Of a stretch of DNA of 64,000 nucleotides, positions 46,171 through 58,163 are shown piece by piece (positions within the stretch are counted from its first letter, which is position 1; each line of letters starts with the position of its first letter). The notes under the pieces are model-generated. The model made no database searches. It was not told the DNA's origin and saw only the letters and a program-made list of their open reading frames with translations. A program made the translations under genes and the position numbers. The stretch comes from Uloborus plumipes (lineage: Eukaryota; Arthropoda; Arachnida; Araneae; Uloboridae), in contig JAXGGA010004699.1 of the NCBI GenBank assembly GCA_038373865.1, positions 21,428 through 85,427 of the forward strand, read 5' to 3'.

Positions 46171-48804
46171 CAGCGGTTCCCAACCTTTTTTTAATGCCGT
46201 ACCCCTTGTGATAAATTTATTCAAATTGTACCCCCAAGGAAAAAAAGTTGCAAGAATATTAATCATGGAAAGTAAATATTTACGCAAGTTTTTTAATCTT
46301 TTATTTGACAATAAAGTTATTGTTCAAAATTAGGCCTATATATATGTTTCTAGTAAACTTATTAAATCTAAATACCAACTGTAAACAAATAATAACACTG
46401 TAAATACAACGTTTCTTATCACGAAAACATACTACAATTACCGGTGGCAAATAAGTTTATCGAACAAAATTAAAATTACTCTTAAAACAAGTAAAAACTG
46501 TTTTAGTGTGACCCTTGGGCCTGTTTTATTGCACATAATATTTTGAAATCAATATCAAAGTTTGATAAATACACTCTTAAATCAGGACTTGCATTTAGCT
46601 TATTCCTATACTTATTCTTAATGAAAGCATAGGAAGAGAACGATCTCTCAACTAGTTCTGTGTTTGTAAAAGGAACTAAAACCAGAAGGGCGTTTGTGGT
46701 TAAGGTTCCATATTCATCCCTAATGCTCACCCAGAATTGTCCAAGGGTTTTTTTCTTAAACTCGAACTTCAAGGAGGAGTCACTTGAAAGTTCTAGGAGC
46801 TTTTCCATCTCATGAAAGGGCAATGTAGCCGTCTGGACGTTTTCCTCATTGAAAGGATCTGCAATCCAGTTCCAGTTCTCTCCGTCACTTCGTTTAGGAA
46901 AATACTTTCTTCGCTAGATATGGGCAGATTATTGTCACTCAAGAAATCATGAAGCGTGCCAAAAACTTCAGCTTGATTGTTTTGAATACAGGTTTTCCAA
47001 AAATCAATTTTCTTCAACATGGATTCTATTTTGTCAGCAACTTTGAATACTGTAATTGAGCTGTTCTGTAACTCTAAGTCGAGTTTATTGATTTGAGAAA
47101 AAATGTCAGCTAAATAAGCAAGCTATTGAAGCCAGTCACTATCATGAAACTTGGAGGCTAAATAAAAAGGATGCTCATCAAAAAATACTTGCAGTTCATG
47201 TCTCAGCTCAAAAAGTCTTGTAGGAACCTTCCCGCGAGATAGCCACCTTACTTCCGTGTGCAAAAGCAACGTGGAGTGAATGCCACCCATATCTTCACAA
47301 AGAACTTTGAACAGTCTGGAGTTTGTTGCATTGGCTTTAACAAAGTTAACTACCTTAACTGCTTCATTGAGAACATCATTCAAAGAAGACGGCAACTTTT
47401 TGGCTGCAAGACTCTGTCTGTGGATGCAACAATGGCTCCATGCTACATGGGGGGCCACTTCTTTTACGCGCCCCCGAAGACCAACATGTATGCCGGACAT
47501 TGATTTTCCTCCGTCAGTGCATATACCACATAATTTACCCCAGTCTATTCCTTTTTCACAGAAGTAGCTGTGAATCACATTGAACACATCTTCCCCTGTA
47601 GTACGCTCAGTTAATGCATGGCACAGCAACAGATTTTCTTCAAACTCCTTGTTGGGATTTACATACCTTGCAGTAACAAGTAAGATTGCTAGAGCAGCAT
47701 TGTCCTTGCTTTCATCAACTTGGATGGAAAACAAATCACTGTCTTTTAGTTGCTCAACAACTTTTTCTTCAATATACTCAGAAATGTCTCGAATTCGCCG
47801 TGAAACTGTGTTGTTTGACAGAGGGATGGAGTGCACCTTACAAACAAAGTCCTGACCAAACATACACTGAACAGAATCTTTTATACAAGGGGCTATCAAA
47901 TCCTCACCGATTGTGTGGTTTTTACTACTTTTTGCAATATGGTAGCTAATTTTGAAAGATGCTTCCAAAGCATTTTCATTATCTCTATTAACTGATGCGA
48001 AATAAGAAGAAACTACGCCATCTTTCGCATAATTTTTTGAAAGTCGTTCAAAATAGGTAATTTCTTTATTTTTGTGCTGGGCGTGTTTGGATTCAAGGTG
48101 GCGCAAAAGTAAGGAAGGTTTTATGCTAGCATTACTTAAAACTTCTCCACAAACAACACATAGTGGGTTTGGACTTTCCTCCTCTCCAGTAAACGAAAAA
48201 CCATATTTCAAGTACTCAGATGAATATTTTCGTTTCTTTGAGAGAAGTTCCAGTACTAGTACTAGATTTCTGAGGTTTACTATCACTGGTATTCACACAA
48301 GAAGAATTTTCTGCTGCTGAGTCCCGGGACGTACTATGCTTGCTAAGCCCCTGACTTGCCGTATCAGTCTGATTTGTTTTAACGGATCCACATTTTAACC
48401 ACTTTTCCATCTTCTTGACTACAGTTAAATCGTTTACAAATCAGTCAAAAACTAACACGCACAATAAGCAAGTAAACTAAACAAACAATCACGTATCGAA
48501 GAGCAACAGACAACTACGCAAGCGAACCATGCGAGCACTGACTGACGACGTGACGGTACAGTGCATTGTGATAGTGGCTAAGTGAGTGTAGGAGGGGAAG
48601 CGGCAGAGGGCGACTGACATTGACGAGCGAGTCAGACCATCGGACGACTAGGCGCGCCAGTACTGTACTGTACTTTTCATCCACCACGTACGTAACGTAT
48701 GGCAAAAAAATAAAATACGCCATTACCAAATATTTTCGGCATACCCCCAACCAGGTCGTTGCGTACCCCCAAGGGGTACGCGTACCCCAGGTTGGGAACC
48801 GCTG
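46171..48804 (-). mobile_element. hAT transposon (ZBED5/ZBED9-like), 2634 bp
   Basis: Termini CAGCGGTTCCCAACCTTTTT and, inverted, CAGCGGTTCCCAACCTGGGG, the Charlie-type hAT end. The flanks ATTTAACC (46163-46170) and ATCTAAGC (48805-48812) agree at 6 of 8 bases, a decayed duplication. The transposase lies on the minus strand. Confidence 0.92.
46504..48410 (-). pseudogene. BED-finger hAT transposase, three lesions
   Basis: The start is ATG at 48410 (MEKWLKCG), followed by a low-complexity Ser/Thr region, a BED-like zinc finger (CVVCGE...LLRHLESKH), and an RNase-H-like core with QVDESKD and CTDGGKS (catalytic aspartates). The C-terminal dimerisation region reads FTNTELVERSFSSYAFIKNKY and ends at the stop near 46504. 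Lesions: a frameshift at about 48240, an in-frame TAG at 47123-47125, and a frameshift near 46890. The span (about 635 codons) is full length for ZBED5/SCAND3-like proteins, so little is deleted. The lesions argue against domestication. Confidence 0.92.
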
Positions 48805-48812
48805 ATCTAAGC

Positions 48813-49901
48813 GATTAACATCTGACGTCTTTTAATATTTGACTTGCATTTGAATATGTTCTTTGAATTAAACAATAACATAATGAGAAAAATGTTTGTT
48901 TTCAATCAAAATTTACTAAACATCTTGAGTGGGACACAATCGGAGCACAATTTCTTTTCAACGAAGCATATTCCAAACTTTATATTATAACACATTCTGG
49001 TAACTGGAATACTTTTTTTTTTTTTTTGAGCTAAAGTGTTAAAAAATGTGTTTTTAATAAATACTGAACTTTTGTAGCCTATTTGTAAAATATTTCATAA
49101 AAGAAGCTTTACACTGTACAAAACCTTTTGAAAGCTGAATTATGTGATTATTTTAAATAAATACTTCTTAGTAGATTGCTTGAGAGCTCATAAGACGTTG
49201 ATAATTTGCATTTTGTGTAAGGTTTTATAAATATATTCGTAAAAGTATTGATTTATGATGTTTTGAAAAATAAATTCATACTCTTTTACCATTTAAATTA
49301 TGAAATTAAAATGAGTTTTAATATAATGAGGCAATAAATATTGGGTTTTATAAACAACTAATAAATCTACGAAATTCATAAGCTTGCGCTTAAAAAAAAT
49401 TCCAACAACACGCACAAAATTAATGAATCTGAGTAATGATGCATATTTTTTAGAAAGAATTAATTAAAAAGAGCAGTTTTTTTAATATCAACCACTTAAT
49501 TTTATGGGTAAAATAAATGGTTAGTCATTATAAGGTTACACGAACTAAATATAACCTCGGTACTTTTTATTCTTTTATTTAGCCGCTATTTTTGCATTTC
49601 CTCCAGAAAAATTATTTTATACTGTTTTCTCACATGCGTCATGCAAACATTTTTTTTGTTTTGGCTGGATTAAAAAATGCGGGGCAATGGCCTTAATCTA
49701 CTGCCTTTGATTTCAAATAAAAATCTTCGATAAAAATATACCTGTTCTCTGGTTTTATTTATTTATTTATTTCCTTTGAATTTAATTTTTTAAGGAAGAA
49801 GGTTTTATAGATATTTATGCTGCTTAATGATCGAAGAAGTAATAGGCAGTAAAAGTTACGGTTCTTAAAAATGCAGTTTTAGTCTGCCTTAGTGACATGA
49901 G
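48813..49901. other. Unassigned AT-rich intron
   Basis: No feature recognised. Confidence 0.3.
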
Positions 49902-51197
49902 AAGTAGGGGAGAGTGGTAATGAATGGGCCACTTTTTAGTTTTGAATTTTTGTAATTTTTTCTAACACTTTGTTTTAACTCTAAATTGGTGTTTTAGTTA
50001 CTTTACTTATCTGGCTATCTATAGAAGTCATAAAAGTTGGATTAGCACCTGTCTATAATGAATTATAATAGAAAATAAAAAAATTGAAATTTGGCCCATT
50101 CAACCCCACCTATGGGGTTGAATGGGCCATCGAAGGTAATGAATGGGCCACTAAATGAATTCAATGAAAACATGTGGATTTAATCTTTTATTTGCTGAAT
50201 ATGACAAAATGAATGTGGCACTTGACATGATGATACAAAATCATACTGATTTAAAATTATATAAACATCAAAACTGATGCAATGAAAATAAAACTGATGC
50301 ATACCAATTGTAGCAGAAAAATGACTAAATAATGAGATTGTAAGAAATAAATAACATCAAATATATATTAAAAAATAATAGATAATACACACTAGGATTT
50401 AACAAAATTTATATATTTCAAAAATAATATTAAAAATCACTTTCAAAAACTTCATCTTCATTTTCAAACTTGTCAAAATTCAATTTTTCTTTTTTTTTTT
50501 AATTTACTAGACATCGGGAATAAGAAATATCTAACTTAAGTTACCAAAAAAGAAAATGAAATTGTTCTGTGAGGAATATAATATGAAGGAGAGAGGGGGG
50601 CTTTTTCAAGCCACGCACTGCGACCAGAGGTCTATTGTACTATAGGAATACAATATAGATCTGCAAATTATATTTAGAAGTTACTACAAACCTATTTTGA
50701 CGACAGTAATCTTAATCTATCTATGACAGTCAGTTGTGTTTCATATTAATGCGAAAATACAAAGAAAAGGAAGAAAAACAATATTTAGGTAGCCCATTCA
50801 TTACCATGACATAGTGGCCCATTCAGCCTCACCTATACTTTTGGAATAGATTTAGGTTTTTTGAGTACATTGAATTTAGATAACATCAAAATACATCTTA
50901 AGATTAGTTTATAGATATGGAAAGACTAGCTTATGCATATGTATGCAGTGAAATACTTGGTACATTTTAGCTAGGAAATATTTTACTAAAAAGGGAAAAA
51001 ATTACTTTTCAATCAGATTCTTAACCATGTTACTCTAGTTTGAAAATGGCTCAGCGCAAACGAATGAACATTGGATGAGTTTAGTAGAACAAATAGCTAC
51101 ATCTATTGGTGGCATCAAATTCATGCAAATACTTTTTCATATTTTGTTAGTGGCCCATTCATCACCATGGCCCATTCATTACCACTCTCCCCTACTT
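49902..51197. mobile_element. 1.3-kb element with AAGTAGGGGAGAGTGG termini
   Basis: Left AAGTAGGGGAGAGTGGTAAT, right its reverse complement. The phrase AATGAATGGGCCA or its complement appears at least eight times, near both ends and at two internal clusters (50095-50155, 50790-50835). No clear target duplication. Non-coding; superfamily not assigned. Confidence 0.75.
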
Positions 51198-51545
51198 AGA
51201 TGTCCATCTCAATAGATCTTTCTTGAGGATTTGACAATACTATGGCTTCAAAAACTCTTTTATAGTTAATTTGGCAGTGTTGAGCGAAAAGGATTAGAGG
51301 GGTAGATTCAGGCACCTGCTTCTGAGTAATTTTCAGAATTGACAGCAGAAATCGTAAGATTAATTTAATTTTATGAAATGTTTATAACCTTAAGTAAAAG
51401 GTATACTGCGGTGCTCCTCAGAATGATTTAAAAAAATAATGAATGTAATATTAGGTCACGTCAGGGGTTTCTTCCAGAAATTTTCTGAAATAAAGGCTAC
51501 AGTGGACAGAATTCTTTTTTTTTTTTTTTTTCAATTATTGATATA
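51198..51545. other. Unassigned intron sequence
   Basis: A T-run at 51512-51530 only. Confidence 0.3.
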
Positions 51546-51907
51546 CACTGGCGGAAAAAAATCCTAACACCAAGAAAGACTTTTGCTAGATAAACGAAAT
51601 TTGGTAGACGTGTTTATACTACTGAAATATGACATCGATTAAAATTTCGCGTTCCGCACATAAGTGTGGCGCAGCTGGCGTCACTCAGAACATGCAAATA
51701 ATGCTTGTTTTAAAAGCGTTTTGCAAAGCTCGTGAGTATTATTTTTTCATGAAATTTGACGCATTGCGTTCATGTTAGCCAGAAATGCCTTTAAGAAGAC
51801 GAAGAAGCCATTATCAACAGCTCACCGAGTTTGAACGAGGCCGTACAATTTGACTACGAGAAAGTGGATTTTCATTCCGCGATATTGCAGAAAGACTTGG
51901 TGGGAAT
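51546..51907 (+). pseudogene. 5' part of a second Tc1-like element
   Basis: Begins CACTGGCGGAAAAAAATCCT after TA. ATG at 51786 opens a transposase start (MPLRRRRSHYQQLTEFERG), with a TGA shortly afterwards and then SFRDIAERLG, a helix-turn-helix. At about 51907 it joins the 3' side of a different Tc1 copy on the other strand. Everything downstream of the first helix is missing. Confidence 0.8.
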
Positions 51908-51909
51908 GT

Positions 51910-52210
51910 TTTCCCTCATCTGAGAACACTACGGTTTGCCATTCTGCCATCCACGTCGCTCTGGTCCTGCACCATTCCAAACGTTGGAGTCTGTGCTGTG
52001 AGGTCAATGGCAGTCTTCTTAGCGGGAGCCGTGATTGCAGGCCACGTGCAACCAGTCGACGGGAAATGGTTCTGGTCGACACAGGAACATCCAGGGTACC
52101 TTGCACGTGCTGCAGAATCGACGTACAAGTGACTTTCGGGTCCGCCACAGCTTGTCGGTGAATCCGTCGATCCAAGCGGTCTGACGTCACTCTGGCTGCA
52201 CCTGCACCCC
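51910..52210 (-). pseudogene. Tc1 transposase, middle part, left of the Harbinger insertion
   Basis: The minus-strand frame contains GAGAARVTSDRLDRRIHRQA, then VSTRTISRRLVARGLQ and QTVVFSDE. It matches the transposase at 34670 closely and keeps the glutamine codon that is a stop there. It ends just after the first catalytic aspartate. The N-terminal half is at 62235-62632. Confidence 0.88.
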
Positions 52211-52397
52211 TCACGCCCTTATTAACCAACGCGGGTAACTCGAGCAGCCTAGTTACCCACCGATCGCCGGGTTGACGCTATCAACCAACGCGAGTTGGGG
52301 TTAACACTGAGTTGTAAACAGGTTTTTTCGCTCCAACCCTAGCCCCTCGATTTCGGCGAGTTAACTCTCGATAGTGAGTTCTTCGATGTAAATAAAG

Positions 52398-52658
52398 ATG
52401 GCGGACAGGTACGATGCTTTCGATCTCGACGATTTGGAAATGCTGGAATTCGTAGAACGTAGACCTAGAAATAGACCGAATCGAAGCAGCAACGATCTGT
52501 ACGACAAGGATGATGTGGATTTTCGAACAAGATACCGATTCTCAAACGACAGTGTTTTGCATTTTGTGTCAAATCTCCACGAGGAGCTTCTAAAGAGTCT
52601 TGCTTCCCGTGCAGGGCAATACATTTATTTGCCCCAGACAGAGGATGAAAGATTACAG
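52398..52658 (+). CDS. HARBI1-like nuclease, exon 1
   Basis: ATG at 52398 (MADRYDAFDLDDLEMLEFVE), then RTRYRFSNDSVLHFVSNL, the 'FR-x-RFRLSKxTVxxL' N-terminal signature of HARBI1, ending at YLPQTEDERLQ with donor GTAAAT in phase 0. It is 87 codons long, as in related genes. It is the DDE nuclease of the PIF/Harbinger element. The gene as a whole is damaged further on, but this exon is intact. Confidence 0.82.
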
Positions 52659-54036
52659 GTAAATAACTTTTGCTATTCCTTACTTTAGACAAATTTTTAA
52701 ATATTTTGTATTGAATAGTTGTAATGATTAAAGATTAATTTAGTTTAGGGAAACAAGAACAACAAAATTTGCAACTAGTATGTAAATGATCAGTTGTGTT
52801 GCTGTGTACATTGCTATGACCATACGTGATCCAAAATATTTTGTAGTCATTGGGGATCTTTCAATCAAAAATATAAATATTGAAGAACTATTATTTTCTG
52901 CTGATAACGTAGAAAGTATTTACCATACAGGGGTAGAAATCATTAAAAAATCTTACTGGCTCCTCAGACCAGTGAACAGGTGTATGTATCGGTCCGCAGA
53001 TAACATTACCAGTCTGCGTTAAATTTAATACAAAACAATTGCCACATTTTTTTTATCACACAAAAAATTTGTGGTCAGATGGACCACTCAATTGTTTTTC
53101 GCATGGCGGTCCAAGACAAGTTTTGGACCAGCTGTAACAGTGCCTTAATTTCATCTTTCTTTGGTTGACTTCAATATTAGTTCACAGAATTTCAATGATT
53201 TGATTTCAACCAACTCAAGTTATGTCTTTTGCTGTTTGCAGCCAAAAAGATTTCCGATTCAATAATCCATAAATGCTAATTCAGTTTTTAATACATAATA
53301 AAAGACATTTATAATACAGATGAAGGAAATATCTCCTGATGCAAACTCTCAATCTTCGTCATTTGAAAGTGGGCAGAGAGTTTATTTTCAAGCAGTGACT
53401 TTTGTTTCTGTAAAACTCACCCATCCCCCTAAAGCTCTAGTTTAGCAATGCCAACAGAGGACCATTTAATTGAAAATGACTTTTTAATAATGAAGTTTCA
53501 ATTATAATATGTGGCAACCATGTTTGTAAAAAAACATCTTGCAGTGGCAATATGCTTCATGCTTCCACTCCTTTCCTTGCTGTTGTCAATAATAGAATTT
53601 AACCTCCAAATGAATTTGAATCGTTTATTTGAGAATCCTGACTGTTCTAAAAGTTCAAAAATCCTATTGCGTGAATAGAAATCGTTAAAAAAACTTTATT
53701 CTTGTTAAAAATGATCATGTATGTGTACTAGTCTGCAGACAACATCACTGCACGTTATATTCAATGCTAAGTAACTAACCACATTTTTTTGATCGTAAAA
53801 ATTGGTGGTCCCACGCTCTACTTATTATTTTTAATAGTGGTCCAAGGTGAGTTTAACTGATCTGGGACCAGTGGATCAACAGTAAATTACGAATCCTTTT
53901 TGTCTGCTCATATCTGAATATTAAAAAAAAAATATCTACTGAAATTTTGTTTCTTGTTTTTGTAGAGTAATAATTTATAATGTTTTGTTATCCAATTGGC
54001 AAATGATTTATTTATTGTGCTGCTTACTCTAATTTT

Positions 54037-54873
54037 TAGGGATGCACCGAGTAGCACTTTGGCCGAGTACTCGGCCTTTCACTACTCGGCCGAGTACCAA
54101 TTGTTTTATAAAAAATCATTGACATACAGCGGTACAAGGTTAAAAATCATTATAAAATTTTACTCGTCTTCTTGACCAGTGAACAGGAATATATACTAGT
54201 TAACAGACAACATCACTGGTCCACCTTAAATCATTAACCACATTTTTTTTCTTAAAAAAATGGTGGTCCTTGGATTGTTTATTATTTTTATGGTGATTCG
54301 AGGCGCGTTTTACTGGTTTGGAACCAATGGACCAGCAGTAAATTCAAACCCTGACATATGAACTGATCATTGGAATGGACCTCTATATGATAGTTCTTAG
54401 AACAAAAATCCCACTGAATTTAACTTATGCATTGTTCAAAATATTTTATTTATTTTGTCAAAAATTTTAGAAAAAGTTGTTTTTAAAATGAAACTACATT
54501 AAATGAATAAATATAAAGTATCAATTAAGTTGGAATTATATTAATCTATTATTGATTAGTTCTAATTCTCTAAACTTGAATAATTTTTAAAAGCTTTTGG
54601 GGATATTAAAATGAAGATTTACTGTGTTGAAGCATTACAAACTTCAATATTTTCAAAATTTCAGTCATATTTTATAAATAAATTAATTGTAAATGATTGC
54701 CTTATATATATATATTTGTATATTTATAATTATTGAAAAATGTGTCTTGAACTATTCAATTTTCTACAACTACTCGGTATCGGCCGAGTACCTGATCCAA
54801 ATTGGGCCGAGTACCGAGTACTCAGTAAATTGGCCGAGTGCTGAATATTTACCGAGTACTCGGTGCATCCCTA
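54037..54873. mobile_element. hAT MITE with ACTCGGCCGAGT arms, duplication CTAATTTT
   Basis: Left TAGGGATGCACCGAGTA, right TACTCGGTGCATCCCTA with the same inverted start. CTAATTTT at 54029-54036 and 54874-54881. Repeated CCGAGTACTCGG words at both ends. Lies within the HARBI1-like intron. Confidence 0.92.
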
Positions 54874-55143
54874 CTAATTTTTAAAAAAATGCTACCAAAA
54901 CTGTAGAAGTTGTTTGGTTGTCTTTTTTGTGACATTGTAGACCAGTGGCTAGTACCCCCCCCCCCCCCAACTGCTTTAGAAAATCCTGATGATGTTGCTG
55001 ATTGATTCCAGATTATTAAATCTTTTTAAATATATTTGTTAAAAATGCTATATATTTCGATCATTGAAACACCTCTATATGATTGTTTTGAAATTACTTA
55101 TAAGATGTAGTATGCAAACTTACTTCCTTTTATTCTCTTTCAG

Positions 55144-55349
55144 GTCAGCCACAATTTTTATGGAAAGTTTGGTTTTCCATCGGTAATTGGGGCAGTACGC
55201 ACGACAGTACTGTCTTGGACAATTCCTATCTACGTGCCCATCTTGAAACAAGTTCCAAGCAGGTACCATGTGTTAGGTGACCTCGGCTATCCACTCCGTT
55301 CATACTTAATGACACCTTTTCAACATCCAACCACTGCGAGCCAGAGGAG
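55144..55349 (+). pseudogene. HARBI1-like nuclease, exon 2, with deleted catalytic block
   Basis: Acceptor TCTCTTTCAG, donor at 55350 (phase 2). The first codons give FYGKFGFPSVIG, normally followed by the first catalytic aspartate block; instead the sequence jumps to a stretch that, in a different frame, reads STHDSTVLDNSYLRAHLE, and then returns to the first frame as HVLGDLGYPLRSYLMTPFQ. So the first DDE block is deleted and two shifts flank the middle. The second aspartate (LGDLGYPL) remains. Non-functional as a nuclease. Confidence 0.78.
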
Positions 55350-56486
55350 GTAATTTTTATGCTTTTCTTTCTGTCGGTTTTAAAATTCAAGCTACAAAAA
55401 TATTTTGTTTCTAGCATCAGAGTCTATGTTCGGTGCTCAGTGCAGTGGTTCATAATCTTTGGACCATTCTTCTCCAGTCAATACTTAGACCAACCGTCAA
55501 AAATTGTTTTTCTGTTCTCAGTTTTGTCGTTTCATGTATAAAAATATTAAAATCATCTGGCAATATTAATTATATGAAAATAAAATCAGATGCACACTTG
55601 GGTAACTAAAAAAAAAATTAAATGATTTATTCCAAAAAAAAAAAAAAATCTCCCCAACAATTACGAAAGTGTGCATCCAATTTTATTTTTACATTACTTG
55701 TATCGCCAAAAGATTTTAATATTTATTTTACACGAAACGACAAGTTTGAAAGCAAAAAAACACAATTTTTGACATTTTCCCCGAGAATTGCATTACTTAA
55801 TACTCGCAACCAGCCAATATTTTGGACTCAAAATTTAAGTTTAAGTTTAAACTTTCGAAATCAGTTACGAAAATCAATTCTGAAATCGTAATTTTGCAGT
55901 AAAAAGGTAAGGTAAAAAACATTTTTGGTGGTAGTTTTGAAAAAAAATCAGAGGGGTTTCAAACTTACAGACCCACCCCTTAACCCTTTATGTACTGACG
56001 GGACTCAGAAGTCCCGCTTTTATTAATTTAGTATTATGAATCCAAAATGGCTGTAATCATGCTGGAGCTTTTAAGTACCACTCCTTGTACTTTGCTGAAA
56101 GGCCAACAGATGGTACCTGCGATTGAATCAGTTTTCTTGAGGACCCTAAGGCATAGGGGTCCTTAGACCCCCAAAATTTTCTTGCTCGATAAATATGTTT
56201 TTTGATGTATTTTCAACTAAAAAAACCAAAAAAATATATAAAAAATCATTAATAACTTAATTTGGAACAGGTTAAACACGGCCCTCAGCCGGGTGTCTTG
56301 TCACTTTAGGTAACAAGGAATCCTTTATTACTGAAGGTTATGAGCATTGAAAGTATAAGAATTCATGCTAAACTGATATCTTTTCAATTGCTTGATGAAA
56401 CATATCAAAATCTAAGTTATTTCATAGCTAAGCTCCCATACTTCTATGTGTCGGATTTTAAATGTTATATGGTTTTACTTCTTTAG

Positions 56487-56775
56487 ATTCAACAAAGCAC
56501 AAATTTTAGCAAGAAATGTGGTGGAGCGGCAATATGGCATGTGGAAGAGGAGATTTACCTGTGTCGGCTCCAAACTGAGATGTCGCTTAGAAAATGCACA
56601 AAAAGTCATTGTTGCCACAGCAGTGTTGCATAACATTGCAATTACACTAGGTGAAAATTATTATATGGAAGACAATGTTAGACCTACTATTTATGATGGA
56701 CCTATGAATAATAATGGACAGCCTGCTGGTGTGGCAAAACGAAATGCAATTGTTGCAAATTATTTTTCTTCCTAA
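56487..56775 (+). CDS. HARBI1-like nuclease, last exon
   Basis: Acceptor TTCTTTAG; the first base completes an Arg codon from exon 2, giving RRFNKAQ. It contains ARNVVERQYGMWKRRFTCV, with the catalytic glutamate in VVER, then ATAVLHNIAI, and ends at TAA 56773-56775. This is the conserved C-terminal block of HARBI1. Intact in itself. Confidence 0.85.
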
Positions 56776-56902
56776 ATATCCTGTAATTTCTTGTCCTCTC
56801 TTGTAAAGCTATAACTTCCTGTTTTAAATCTTTTATATAACACGGATACATAACAATGAAAATTGCTACTCGCATTTGATATTTCAGTCTTTTTGCTTGT
56901 TG

Positions 56903-57517
56903 CAGGGCCCGAAAATTATATTGCCCGACATGCCCGGGGCATGTAAAATCTCTGATCGGGCATGAATCTTCAACCCTTACATGCCCAGCTGGCCATGTAA
57001 TTTTAAGATCAAATATTTCTTTCCTAAACTTTATTATTTCGTATTTTTGAAAAAAAATACCATGTATGTTAAGATTGAAATAATTCTTAATTCAGATACA
57101 AAACTGCAAATTTAATATTTTGTCTGTTTAACATGTTGACTGCCCAAGTAGGAGATGATAATTTGTAGTATATCCTTGAAGCTGACAGAATAGAATTTGA
57201 GTTAGCTTATATGTGATTTGCTGTTTTCCTCCAGATTAGAATTTGTCTTTTACAATGACATTAATATGGATATTTGACTTCTGAGGAGATGAAAGTAAAG
57301 CTAATTGACAGGTACATTGTATTTAGACCAGCTCATATGCTACGTATGTTTTGTAGCTTGACAATCAAAGTCTTAACACTGTAGGACAAATTCAAATGTT
57401 TTTATTTATAAACAACAACAATAAAACTGGGCAGGTAAAAATTTTATGCGGGCATGTACTTTTTAGACAAACATGCCCGGCAGGGCATGTAAAATTTTAA
57501 AAATTTTTCGAGCCCTG
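56903..57517. mobile_element. hAT MITE with GGGCATGT arms, duplication GCTTGTTG
   Basis: Left CAGGGCCCGAAAATTATA, right (inverted) CAGGGCTCGAAAAATTTT. GCTTGTTG at 56895-56902 and 57518-57525. GGGCATGTAAAAT words repeat near both ends. Inserted just downstream of the HARBI1-like stop. Confidence 0.92.
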
Positions 57518-58163
57518 GCTTGTTGTAAATATATTTTAACTTTTTGTGCAGTTGATTGTTGTTTTCATGTATGTTACCTTTGAGTAGCATGTTTTATGTT
57601 AATTTTATTAAAAAATTATTTTATGGGAATAATGCCAACATTGAATGTGCTTTGAGGAAGTTTTCCATTATTTGTACAAAAATTCAATCCTTCTGGATCT
57701 TTTAAATATTTTAAAATATTCGTCAATTGGAACTTATTTTTACTTTTGCTACTCTAGATTAGCCTGTGTTATTTTTTATTGTAAAAACAAAAAATTGTCT
57801 GTTTATATACTTATTTATTTTTGCAAGCTTTATTTTAATCATTATTTACTTATTATCAGCTTATTTGTACTTATAATTTAAATTTTTATTTATAACTTTT
57901 TGAGTCAAGAAATTTTAAAACACTTGATATTATTCATGATTATGGTTTTTGCTGTTCCCTTTACCTTTAAACTTATTTGTGTGTAAGAGGAAAAAACGTA
58001 GGTAATTCTGTAATGTATTTTGGGATTACTTGGAGTGCTTTTTTCAAAACGTTGCAAAATTTGCTTCTGAATAGAGATACATGTTTTGTTTCAAAAAATA
58101 TGAATTTCAATCTTATTTCATAAATATATTGATCTACTTTCAAATTCATATGTTTTTCTTTAA

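Noticed and set aside
47258..47567. Forward-strand frames across the hAT element
   Set aside because: Antisense shadows of the transposase.
46504..48410. Domesticated ZBED-like host gene
   Set aside because: Two frameshifts and an in-frame stop, with transposon ends still attached.
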